Origin: Codonopsis lanceolata
Taxonomy: Eukaryota; Streptophyta; Magnoliopsida; Asterales; Campanulaceae
Length of the DNA stretch: 64,000 bases
Reading direction: 5' to 3'
NCBI GenBank assembly: GCA_013146195.2
Contig: CM028377.1
Coordinates: 103,011,547 to 103,075,546, forward strand
Below are positions 22,795-33,069 of this stretch, piece by piece. A model generated the notes under the pieces. The model did not search any database and was not told the origin of the DNA. It saw only the letters and a list, made by a program, of their open reading frames with translations. Made by a program: the position numbers and the translations under genes. Position 1 is the stretch's first letter. Each line of letters opens with the position of its first letter.

Positions 22795-23530
22795 TGACGA
22801 CTCTATTAAAACATTTTGGATCACAATGAGGCCCGCAACATCATTTCTTGCACTTTTTCGTTTTCCCCTAAACAAGGGAGAATGTGAATGAAAGGGTGAT
22901 GCATTTCCTGCATCTTGTTTTCCCCTAAACAAGGGAGGATGAGATACGGGGAAACCCAAAGCACTCATAGTGATCCAAAATAAGCCTTAGGTCATGGTGA
23001 GGCTCGCAACATCCTTTTTTTGCACTTTCCCGTTTTCCCCTAAACAAGGACGATGGGAATGAAAAGGGTGATGCATTTTATGTGCCTTGTCTTCCCCTAA
23101 ACAAGGGAGGGTGAGATACGGAGAATCCCCAGGCATTCATAATGACTTAAGGCAATTTTCGAAAAGTCCATAGTGAGGCAGAGTGTGTTCCTACGTGCTC
23201 TCGCAACATCTTTTTTTTTTTTTTTGCACTTTTCCGTTTTTCCCTAAACAAGGGACGATAGGAATGAAAAGGGTGATGCATTTTCTGTATCTTATTTTCC
23301 CCTAAACAAGGGAGGGTGAGATACGGAGAAACCCAAGCTCTCATAATGGACCAAAAAGCCCACTCAGGTGACCGAGATGTATTCAACGCGCTTTTGGCAA
23401 CATTCTTTCTGCATTTTTAATTTCGTCTTCCCCTAAACAAGGGAGGATGCGATGGAAAGAGTGATGTCGTGTTTCCCTAGAAAATGGAGCGCGGGGCACG
23501 GGAGACAACCTTCCGGAGCACCCACACTTC
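22795..23530 (+). repeat. Gypsy leader with tandem repeats (plus copy)
   Basis: Starts at a primer-site-like TGACGACTC (22795). It contains at least seven copies of CCCCTAAACAAGG (near 22866, 22921, 23037, 23093, 23240, 23300, 23431) within larger units of about 190 bp that also carry GCAACATC. It mirrors 20102-20589. Confidence 0.68.
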
Positions 23531-24532
23531 CTCCCTCTCTCTTACATAGCTAAACGTAGATAAACACTTTGGAGTAGTTTTGATTTCATTGTGTTCCTTA
23601 AGATGTTCATGCTAGTTCCTTTAAGTATATGTGAGTAGTTTTCTATTTCTAGGATTAGGTGTAACCCGCGATGAATTTTTTAATAAAGTTTCTATATTTT
23701 CATTTATTATATGAATGTCATCCGTTTTGATTTGATTTTAGATTTGTTAATAATTGTATGAAATTGTGGTAGTGAAGGATCGAAAGGTGAAACTTCTACG
23801 TTTATACGATAATCTTAGTTACTAAAGTGTGATCGAAAGGTGAAGCGTAAGTAACGGAACCCTAAAATCGAACTAAAAATTCATGAGAACAACAGTTCAT
23901 TGAATTTCTAGAGGCTAATTGAATTGTAGGATATAATGAGTTTAGTTTAATTCATTGAGCGAAACATTAAATTTGAATTAATCTAGGCACGATTGAGAGT
24001 AGTCCGAAAGAATGCAATTATCTATATTTATGCAATTCCCCTTCAAAACTTGATATTCATTGTAAACGGAAAGATTGTTACGGAACTTATAAATTCATTG
24101 TTGTGGTGAACCGAAATTCTTTAAGCTTTTTAATTATTGTTTTAAATCAAAAGTCCAAATTTGTGCTTTAATTTAGTTAATTTAAACTTGCTAGTTTAAT
24201 TTACTCATCACAATAAAAATCTTGAAATCAATTCGTCTAGATAATTTAAATTGTGAGTTCTTCGATACTTGATTCAAAGTCCATGTGAGATCGACATCCT
24301 AAATACTACACGAATAGTCGTGCGCTTACGGTAGGATTTAGTGATCAATTGAAAATCACACAACACAAACTAAGTTTGTTACGATATTATTCACCGGTTA
24401 ATGTGTTAATTTCATGATTTTTATGGCTCAAAATGTAATAGGGGGCGAGATAGATGATTTGAAGCCTGAAATATGTATTATCATCTTTTTGTTGTCGTTA
24501 ATATCTGAAGAAAGATATTATTAAGGCAAATA
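23531..24532 (+). mobile_element. Gypsy LTR/leader fragment
   Basis: Noncoding. The block TGAGATCGACATCC, then GTCGTGCGCTTACGG (24317-24331), resembles the conserved end of some plant gypsy LTRs (Athila/Tat side), from memory. No opposite LTR or target duplication is visible. The last 10 bases approach the LINE target duplication. Confidence 0.45.
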
Positions 24533-24650
24533 TTGAAGGATCTGTCGACCAAATTGATGTTAGGGTTCAAGAAAAAACACACTACTTCACACACTTGAGG
24601 TGCGATTTCTTCCTGTCTGTTTTCTTTAGGGTTTTTCCCTATTGGCGGCT

Positions 24651-25733
24651 ATGGCTGGGGTTCCTCCAGCACCGCCCGACCCTACCCCTCCATCAAAATC
24701 TTTTGCTGAAGCCCTTTGCTCTCCTTCCAATATCTCCCCTCCTTCATTCTTGATCCCACCTTCATCATACAAAGGCGAACCATCTCTCAAACTTTCCTCG
24801 GAAATTATCGAGTCCCTTGCAGCTCCTTTTCGTTTTGCATTAATAGGAAAATTTTCCCATGGCATCCCATCCATGGAAGCGACTCGGAAATATTTCAATA
24901 CTATAGGACTCACTGCCGCCTTCACAATTGGCCATTTGGATACAAAACACGTTCTCATCCAAGTTAGCAATAATGAAGATTTTCAACGGTTGTGGATAAA
25001 AGATCAGTGGTATTTGGGTAGGCATCCAATGCGAGTTTTCAAATGGTCTCCTAACTTTCGACCCGATATTGAGAGCTCCATTGTTCCGGTTTGGTTTTCG
25101 CTGCCTGGTCTCCCGATCCATCTGTTCAACAAATCTGCCCTTTATTCTATTGCCTCCTTGTTTGGTAAACCTCTCATGCTTGATCAACCAACTATCAATT
25201 TATCTCGGCCTAGCGTTGCACGCATTTGTGTTGAAATAGATTTGCTTCATCCATGTCCTAACCGAATATGGATCGATTGTGGTTCTGTTTATCCAAGTTT
25301 TTGGCAGCCTGTTGAGGCTGAAAATAAACCGGCGTATTGCTCCCATTGCCTACGTCAAGGTCACCATGAACTCGTTTGTAAAATCAAACACCCAGAATTG
25401 AATGTTGTTGAAGGCCCCAAACCAAAGCCTCCGTCCAAGCCTTCTATGAAAAGATGGACGCCAAAAAAATCCTCTAATGATAAGGGCATGCAAGCCGCCC
25501 CTTCCCATGCAACTTCATATGAGACCCATGCTTCTAAAGATCCTGAGGCTGAAAATTGTTTTGAGAATGATGCTTCTAAAGATCCTGAGGTTGATAAGTG
25601 TTTTGAGAAGGATGCTGCCCCTCCTAATGATCAAGAGACGGAGCATTGTGCCGAGAAGGAACAAATTTTTGATGATGAAGCCATTGTTATGGAGGCCAAT
25701 AACCAATCTGACCCGGGCATTAATTCTGATTGA
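24651..25733 (+). CDS. LINE ORF1: DUF4283-like plus CCHC zinc knuckle
   Basis: The start is the ATG at 24651 (the in-frame TTG nine bases earlier is not a start), giving 360 codons to a TGA at 25731. A Pro-rich N-terminus leads into an RNA-binding-like domain of the DUF4283 type (about residues 50-190), then the knuckle CSHCLRQGHHELVC (Cys-X2-Cys-X4-His-X4-Cys, about residues 230-243). A Lys/Pro stretch and two copies of an acidic ASKDPE-x-CFE repeat follow. The frame stays open past the TGA and encodes NRFAVLD, a motif I associate with the C-terminal part of plant LINE ORF1, so the TGA is probably premature. ORF1 proteins coat LINE RNA. Confidence 0.82.
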   Translation: MAGVPPAPPDPTPPSKSFAEALCSPSNISPPSFLIPPSSYKGEPSLKLSSEIIESLAAPFRFALIGKFSHGIPSMEATRKYFNTIGLTAAFTIGHLDTKHVLIQVSNNEDFQRLWIKDQWYLGRHPMRVFKWSPNFRPDIESSIVPVWFSLPGLPIHLFNKSALYSIASLFGKPLMLDQPTINLSRPSVARICVEIDLLHPCPNRIWIDCGSVYPSFWQPVEAENKPAYCSHCLRQGHHELVCKIKHPELNVVEGPKPKPPSKPSMKRWTPKKSSNDKGMQAAPSHATSYETHASKDPEAENCFENDASKDPEVDKCFEKDAAPPNDQETEHCAEKEQIFDDEAIVMEANNQSDPGINSD

Positions 25734-26010
25734 ACGGCAAAATCAGTGCCTCCTCCTTCTGAGGGCATTAACAGTGGCCCAAGTGCAACTCAATCTCACG
25801 AGGAGGATCCGATTATTTCTCCTAATCGATTTGCGGTGCTTGACGTATCGAAGAAGAAGTGGATGAGGATATCAACAGTTCCATTCCAGCCCTAAATTTA
25901 GAGACTTCACTTCCTCCAGCTTTGAACAAACAAAAACCTTCTATCCCTCATTCGGATAGACTCACTCGATCAAAGGCTTCAAAGCCCTCTGTTGGTATCT
26001 CAGCCTAATT

Positions 26011-29000
26011 GTTTTTCTGGATATAAAAATTCTCTTCTGGAATATAAGGGGAATTGGAAACGATCCTTCTATGAACCGTCTCAAATCTCTTGTTCGTCTT
26101 CATCAAATTTCAGTTATAGCTGTTTTTGAACCCATGTTGAATATGGAAAAAGTCTCCCTCATTAATCGCCGTCTGCATTTCAGGTTTTCCGCTTCTAATT
26201 CTTCTAGTTCAATTTGGATCTTTGTTAAGTCTTCTTTTTCCTGCCAATTAGTTAACAATTCTGCTCAACAAGTTACTCTACAGATCCAACATTTTTCTTG
26301 GCCCATGCCTGCTCTTCTCACTTGTGTTTATGCTAAGTGTATGTTGGAAGACCGGAAGGAGCTATGGGATGATTTAATCTATATTAGTTCTCTTGCTCAA
26401 CAAGTGCCTTCTTGCTCAACAAGTGCCTTGGCTGGTTGGAGGTGACTTCAACATCATTCTCCACCCCTATGAAAAATCGGGGGGTGTGGGGTGGGATCGT
26501 CTTGGTGCTTTGGATTTTCACGCATGTCTTGCTGTGACGGGATTATCAGATTTGGGTTATTCAGGAAGTGATTTCACGTGGTGGAATAAACGCGAAGGGA
26601 ATGCAACAATTCATGAAAGAATCGATAGAGTTCTAAGTAACCCAACTTGGTTGGATCAATTTCAGGCCACTTCGGTTCAGCATTTAAATAGAACTTGCTC
26701 GGATCACTCTCCGCTTCTCATCACTATTAAACGCCAATCTGATCGGGGGCCTTCAGTTTTTCGTTTTCTGAATGTGTGGGCTAGTCACCCCACTTTTAAG
26801 GAGACTGTTTCTAGTGCTTGGCTTTGTGATGTTTCTGCCAGGCCTATGACCCGTTTTTCTCTTAAATTAAAGCATGCAAAGGCTGCCTTAAAGACTTGGA
26901 ACAAGGATGTATTTGGAAATATCTTTGATAATGTTCGTAAGGCGGAGGAAGATGTGGCAGAAAAGGAGCTTTATTTTGAAATTAATGCATCTCCATCTAA
27001 TGGGGAAAATCTCATGGCTGCTCAAGCCAAACTTCGAACATTCCTTTCTCAGGAAGAAAAAATTTTGGAAACAAAAATCTACAATTAAATGGTTGAAAGA
27101 TGGTCAAGGTAATACCAAGCTATTCCACGCCTCGGTCAAGCAATCTCAAAGGCAATTATTCATTCAGTCTATCAAAGATACAAATGTAAATATTTTGGAT
27201 TCTGATCACTCTATAAGGCAAGGGGCAGTACATTACTTTCAGGAGTAACTTCACTTTGATGGTGACATTAATAATTCTCTTAATCTTAATGTTATTCCTC
27301 GTCTCATCACTGATGCCTGGAATGAGCAACTCATTTCTCCTCCTTCAGATTTGGAAATTAAACAAGCATTTTTCAGTTTGAATGGAGATAGTGCGGCTGG
27401 GCCTGACGGGTTCACAGGTTCCTTTTACACGCACTGTTGGGACATTATTGGGAGGGATTTTTGTGATGCTATTCTTGAATTCTTCTCCGGGTTTTCACTT
27501 CCGAGAGCTTGGTCGAGTACTCTAATTGTGGCTATTCCTAAATCTGACAAAATCTCCACTTTCAGGGACCTTCGCCCTATCAGCTGTGCAACTTCTGCAG
27601 CAAGGTCATTTCAAAAATTATTTCTTCTCGCCTTGCCATCATTCTTCCTCATATTATTTTAGAAAATCAAAGCGCCTTTATCAAGGGTCGTACGATTCAG
27701 GATAATATTTTATTGGCTCAGGAATTGATGCGTTTCTTGGGGAAAAAGGTTCCTGGTTCAAACATCGTCCTCAAGCTCGATATGGCAAAGGCATTCGATA
27801 GGGTTTCTTGGCCTTTTCTCATTAGTGTGATGCGGCGGTTTGGTTTTCATGAGATCTTTCTTGATATAATATGGCGTCTTATTTCTGAGAATTGGTTTTC
27901 GGTTCTCATTAATGGATCTCCATCAGGATTTTTCTCTTCAAGTCGTGGTCTTCGGCAGGGAGACCCCCTATCTCCTAGTCTCTTCATCATCTCGGCAGAT
28001 TATCTAAGCAGAAGCCTCAATATCCTTTAGCAACAAGTTTCTTATTGCATTTATTCTACTATTAGTGGTTGTCCTCCAGTATCTCACTTGGCATTCGCAG
28101 ACGATGTCATCATATTTTTTAATGGTAAAAAGCACTCCATTAAATTTCTCAAGGCAAAATTAAAGCATTATGAAGAGGTTTCAGGTCAGATGGTGAATGC
28201 TGCTAAAAGTTCTTTCTTTGTCTCTCCCCAAGTTGATCCTAATCGCATTCGTATGTTTTCTTCCTTATTGGGTTTTACTCAAGGTGATCTCCCTATATCC
28301 TATCTGGGTTGCCCTCTCTATTTTGGAAGGAAAAAGAAGCACTATTTTGATCCTCTCATCTCCAAGTTGCAGAGACGTATATCCTCCTGGACTGGAAACT
28401 TTCTTAACTCTGCTGGCCGAATTATCCTGATAAACCATGAGCTTCATTCTATGTCTAGCTACCTGGTTGCCTCAATCGATCCCCTGATCTCAGTTTGCCT
28501 GGCCATTGATAGACTTTGTTCCAATTTCTTTTGGGGTGAAGTTGATGGTAAAAATCGTAGCCATTGGGTTTCATGGAATTGGGTTTCGGCCATGGAAGGC
28601 ATCATAGCATGATCGATATTTCCAAGGCTTTCTAAAAGCTCTGTGGTCTTCTTTTACATCGCCATGGTAATCATCCGACCCGATTAAATTATGGTGGCGA
28701 GTGAATAACATCGAAGGTAATCATCCGCTCTCATTCTGGAATCGTATGTTAAAAGCTCGGAGCATTGCCGAACCAAACATCTTTTGGATTATCGGCAAAG
28801 GTTTTTGCTCTCCTTGGTTCGACAATTGGATTCTTGGAAATAAACTGGATAAACCTCCTACCTGTTTGAGTTCTACTGTTAAAGATCTTCTTGCCTCTCC
28901 TCACGAAGATATGCTCCATCTGCCTCCTGTCGCTAAAGGCTTAATCCAGTCTCAACTCATCTCTGTTAACGCTTCAGATGATTGTCCTTATTGGTCCATC

Positions 29001-30092
29001 AATGGCTCGGGGGAATTTAATCTCTCTACTGTTTTTCCGCTAATAAGATCTTCTCATCCTAAATTGCTCTCCTCAGATTTCATCTGGCACAAAGCGCTGC
29101 CAGCTCACATTGGAGTTTTTATTTGGCGTCTTTTTGCCCAAAAGCTCCCCATTGATGAAGCCATAAGTCGGAAGGGTATATCAATTGTTTCTAAATGTTG
29201 CTGTTGTGAGCAAGGTCACGTTGAGACGTTTCTGCACGTTTTCCTTCAAAGTTCGATTGCTTCATCTGTTTGGATGCATTTTCAGAATATGTTTGTTGTT
29301 CTGGCTCAAGATCGCTCCATTCAGCAAAAATGTTTTTCTTGGTGGCTTCATGGCAAAGCCATTTCCTTCTCTCTGCTCCCTTCAATTATTTTATGGCATC
29401 TTTGGAAATTTCGCAACATGGTTGTTTTTGAGAATCATCGTTTGCCTTTGTTCGTGATTATCAAAAACATTATGTTTAACTTTCAGAATATCCTTCAAGC
29501 AGCAGGTTTCCAATTGCCCGTTTTTTCTGGAAGTGACATAGTAAAGATTGGTCGTCGGAAGCAGATTCTTATTCATTCTGTCTATTGGATCAGCCCCTCT
29601 TTTGGCCGAGTTAAGCTTAATTCTGATGGAGCTAGCCGGGGAAATCCGGGTTTAAGCGGGGGTGGAGGTATTATTCGGGACTCTATGGGTCGTTGTATCT
29701 TTGCGTATTCCCAGTTTTATAATGTTTGTTCGAACATGGTTGCCGAGTTAAAAGCTCTTTATTTTGGCATTCATTGGCTTTATGTGCATGGGTATCATGA
29801 TGCGATCATCGAAACAGATTCGAAGGTTCTTTTTGACTATTTTTCTAATGGTCATAAAATTCCCTGGATTCATTCTTATACTGCTAGAGCTATTCTCCGC
29901 TTCCAGTCAGAAAGACATTTCACTTTTTCTCACTGCTTCCGAGAAGCTAACAAAGTAGCTGACAGTTTGGCCAATCTCGCTTGTGATTCTCACTCTGATA
30001 TGGATTTCCTCAATTTGTCTGACATCCCCCGTCATATCAGAGGCATTATTTCTCTTGATGCTTGTAACACTCCTTACATTAGAGTCTCTTAA
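26011..30092 (+). pseudogene. LINE ORF2, disrupted (EN-RT-zinc-RNase H)
   Basis: Domains in order: APE-type endonuclease (ILFWNIRGIG near 26025, GGDFNIILHP near 26440, CSDHSPLL near 26698); reverse transcriptase (AAGPDGFTGSFY at 27390, LKLDMAKAFDRVSW at 27773, LRQGDPLSPSLF at 27950, AFADDVIIF at 28090); zinc-binding segment (about 29080-29270); RNase H (LNSDGASRGNPG near 29618, ETDSKVLFDYF near 29812, CFREANKVADSLA near 29935). Damage: a 19-bp tandem duplication at 26392-26429 shifts the frame; further shifts near 27060, 27590 and 28615; stops at 27246 and 28028. The final segment from 28701 is open for 463 codons. This gene would copy LINE RNA into the genome; this copy cannot. Confidence 0.88.
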
Positions 30093-30241
30093 TTTTGTAT
30101 CTCTTTTCGAGGTTAGGCTCCTCTGTCCTCCCAGTTATAAGGGCAAGGCTGGTTGTCCCCCTCAAGTTTGTACCTTTATTTTATTTTAATAAAATCTCGC
30201 AGGTGCCGCCCTGCTTCTCCAAAAAAAAAAAAAGGCAAATA

Positions 30242-30300
30242 CTCGTGTAAGACGGTCTTACGGATATTTTTTGTAAGGCAGATCCTCTTTACTAGTTATA
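30242..30300 (+). mobile_element. Terminal fragment of the Mutator-type foldback family
   Basis: ACTCGTGTAAGACGGTCTTA is the signature end of the family seen at 10450-12534 and 51463-58856. The family start GGCAAA is partly contained in the LINE target duplication, so the LINE landed in the tip of this element. No matching opposite end is visible nearby. Confidence 0.65.
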
Positions 30301-30866
30301 AGTGATGCCCAACCAGCAGTTAAAAGGTCCTTTTCAGATTGATTAGGACATATATCATAACATGGGACACTATCATCATCACTGTCCACACATGAAGAAT
30401 TGATATTGTTTTGATAAGATGTAGAAGAATCACGATTCGAATAAGTTGAACTGCTATTACATACTGAGGCATCCATATTTTCAGTAGATGCACCGCGATT
30501 ACAATTCATTGAATCGGCTTTACAACAATCTCTTACATCCCTAATGTTACAAGAAACAGAATCCCCAAGTAAACCTACTATGTTCAATCCAAAATTAACA
30601 TAATTTTGATTTTCATGAACATTTATGAATATAATACTACTTGATAAAACTCTCGCCAACAACATGTTTATGCAATCCTCGTCATTCGCCAAACAATAAT
30701 TCATATGAGATCCAACAGAATACTTCATAAATAAATTCAAAAATTCAACATTAGAATATTTAACTGTTATCAATTGAATAAAATCACCAATGACAAATTT
30801 TTCACAAACTTTAGAAACAATCGTATCTCGTCGAAAGTTAACCAATAACATAATGGGTTTTTCCAT
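30258..30866 (-). pseudogene. MuDR-like transposase N-terminal fragment
   Basis: The start is the ATG at 30866 (MEKPIMLLVNFRRDTIV); the frame before it uses only a TTG. The first about 90 residues, with LVNFRRD, FVIGDFIQLI and LANDEDCINML, resemble the N-terminal PB1-like region of plant MuDR-type proteins. A Ser/Asn-rich linker and an acidic DSDDDS segment follow. The frame ends at 30258, inside the foldback terminus, so the catalytic DDE and zinc-finger parts are missing. I rate this as a plausible but unverified family call. Confidence 0.45.
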
Positions 30867-30947
30867 TGAAAAAGGGAGTGAATGGGAATAGGAAAAAAAC
30901 AACGATTTACAGAATAAATAATCAAATGCTTTAAACGATAAATAAGG

Positions 30948-31208
30948 TTTTGAACCGTATTATATAAAACTATGCACCGTGATTCAACCAGCTAGTCATT
31001 CATTAAGCGTAATTAAGGTTAACGTAGTCATTTCGATCACACATGTGACTTTTGAACCGCGATTCACGTGAATACTCATCCCTTAAGCGTTCATTAAGGG
31101 TAACATAATCAATTTGATCCCAAAAGTCACTTTTGAACCGCGGTTCACGCGGCTAGTTATGCCTTAAGCATTCAAGGGTAACGTAGTCATTTTCCGCCAA
31201 AAAGTGAC
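30948..31208 (-). repeat. Three copies of an about 81-bp repeat upstream of the MuDR-like frame
   Basis: Units start TTTTGAACCG at 30948, 31050 and 31131. Each has GCGATTCAC or a variant, TTAAGC, TTAAGGGTAACGTAGTCA and AAAGTGAC. They lie just upstream of the minus-strand ATG at 30866, where terminal or promoter repeats of a Mutator element would be. Confidence 0.7.
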
Positions 31209-33064
31209 TGTTTCTGATTGAAAATAAAAAGAAGGGACTGAAGCAATTAAATTAACGGGAAAAGGGACCGACCCGTAATTTTTCTAAATAATTTAAAATC
31301 GCTTTACACTCTTATATTTTTTTTGTAATCGAAAAAGACATGTCATACATTGTGATCTACAAAATCATGCATCACAATGCACACAATAAGACACTTTCAT
31401 GCATCGCGATGTACAATTGATAGATTGCGATGCATGATATTTTGTATTGCGATTAGACTTGACTATTACAACCTGAAACCTGTTAATCCACCTGACCCGA
31501 CCTGAAAATTACCAAACTCAACCTAACTGTTTCGACCTAAAAATATTAACTGGTTGATTCGGGTCGGGTTATAGCGAGCCGAGCTCGTGACTCATTATCA
31601 CCTGATAGTTTTTACTCTATAAATGCATGAGTTTAAGGGAAAATTTGGGACGACCCGACTCATCAGGACTCATTTTGATCCTTCTAATGTGCTGGACCCA
31701 TTTTGAACCGTTATCCATCACAATTCGACCCATGCATGACCCACCCCACCCAATTGTCACGTCTATATCGTTATAAACTTTGAAAAGGGTACTCATATGC
31801 TATTTTTTTCTTTAAAAAATAACTGAGTATGACTTGTGATCCAATGTACAATGATGGATGGAACTATGGAAGGAATTTGGGTCGGTCTATGGGTATGACT
31901 TTGATCCACTGTACAATGATGGATGGAAGGAATTTGGGTCGGTCAATGCCTCTTAACTTACCCAAAAGTGTAAAAAAAACTAAAAGTACGATATTTAGAC
32001 TATAATAAATTACAATGCATAAAAACCAAAAAAAAAATCATTATACTTGATATTTTGTGATAATTAGGTCACTCTGAGTTATTCTTGTTAGTAAAGTCAG
32101 ATGGAATTATTCAAAAAGATAGAAATGCCCTTTTTCTTTGTTCTGTAAAGTCAAGAAGATCACTATACTTGATGAAAGTCAATAAGGTCACTATAAATTA
32201 TCAAATTAAAAAAATAATTTAATAAGCTCACATATTTTTAAAATAAATATATAAGTTATTACCTATTAGTAAAATTAATTTGTCTAAATTTTAGCTATTT
32301 TTATTCATAACTTTTCCTTGACATGGAACTGAACAAGTCAGGGACACTTTATTCATTCTCTACCTTCGTACTATTAACCTCTCAAATCTCACCACCAATA
32401 CCAACAATAATAGAGAAATGTACTAAAATAAATTAGGACAATTTGGCCACAAAATGCGAAATTCAGGAAAAAAAAAAGGTAACAGAGGGTGGGTCCTTAA
32501 TCCATAGGGATTCGATTGTAAATTTTGATATACGTTAAGTTTGAAAAAAATTCATTCGAGGCCTTACTAAATGCTTATTGACAACTTAACGGTATTTTTT
32601 TAATGACATCCATAAAAAAAATGCGACCGTAAAAATTTCATGTTCTTAGGACTCAATGGTGCGATTAACCCTATATCTTAATTCAATGTTAGAAAATAGT
32701 AAAAAACAATCGGTGGCGAATCCAAGAACTTTGTTTAATTGTATTAATTTCAACTCCTAGTAATTTTAAAGATTTTTCTCTGTCGGGGAGAAGCTTATCC
32801 ATAAATTTTGGTCTTGGTGGTGGAGGCAAAAAGAAGGATAGTTAATAAAACTAATCTCGCATATGGACAAAAACGGTTTTAGGAAGAAAAAAAATTAATA
32901 AATAATAAAAATATATATTTTTAACTACAAAATTAATAAATGATGTTGACAATGGGGTTCGATCCAATGTCATTTAAGGGAACCTCAACATCAGGTGTTA
33001 AATCAACTCGACAAAGAAAATAAAATACCATATATATATATATTAAATTAAGTGGTATGACATA
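31209..33064. other. AT-rich spacer
   Basis: No gene supported. 31340-31450 holds several copies of ATGCATCACAATGCA and ATGCATCGCGATG-like palindromic words, which recur in Helitron 3 (about 55430-55600). The near-repeat AATGATGGATGGAA occurs twice near 31848 and 31917. Confidence 0.45.
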
Positions 33065-33069
33065 GACAT

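Larger units (their letters stand above)
24543..30231 (+). mobile_element. Structurally complete L1-type LINE
   Basis: The 10-bp duplication AAGGCAAATA (24533-24542 and 30232-30241) flanks a 5.69-kb unit. It has a 5' leader, ORF1, ORF2 with endonuclease, reverse transcriptase, zinc-binding and RNase H domains, a short 3' UTR and a poly(A) tail (30220-30233). The 5' end is intact, which is uncommon. Frameshifts and stops disable both frames. Confidence 0.9.
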
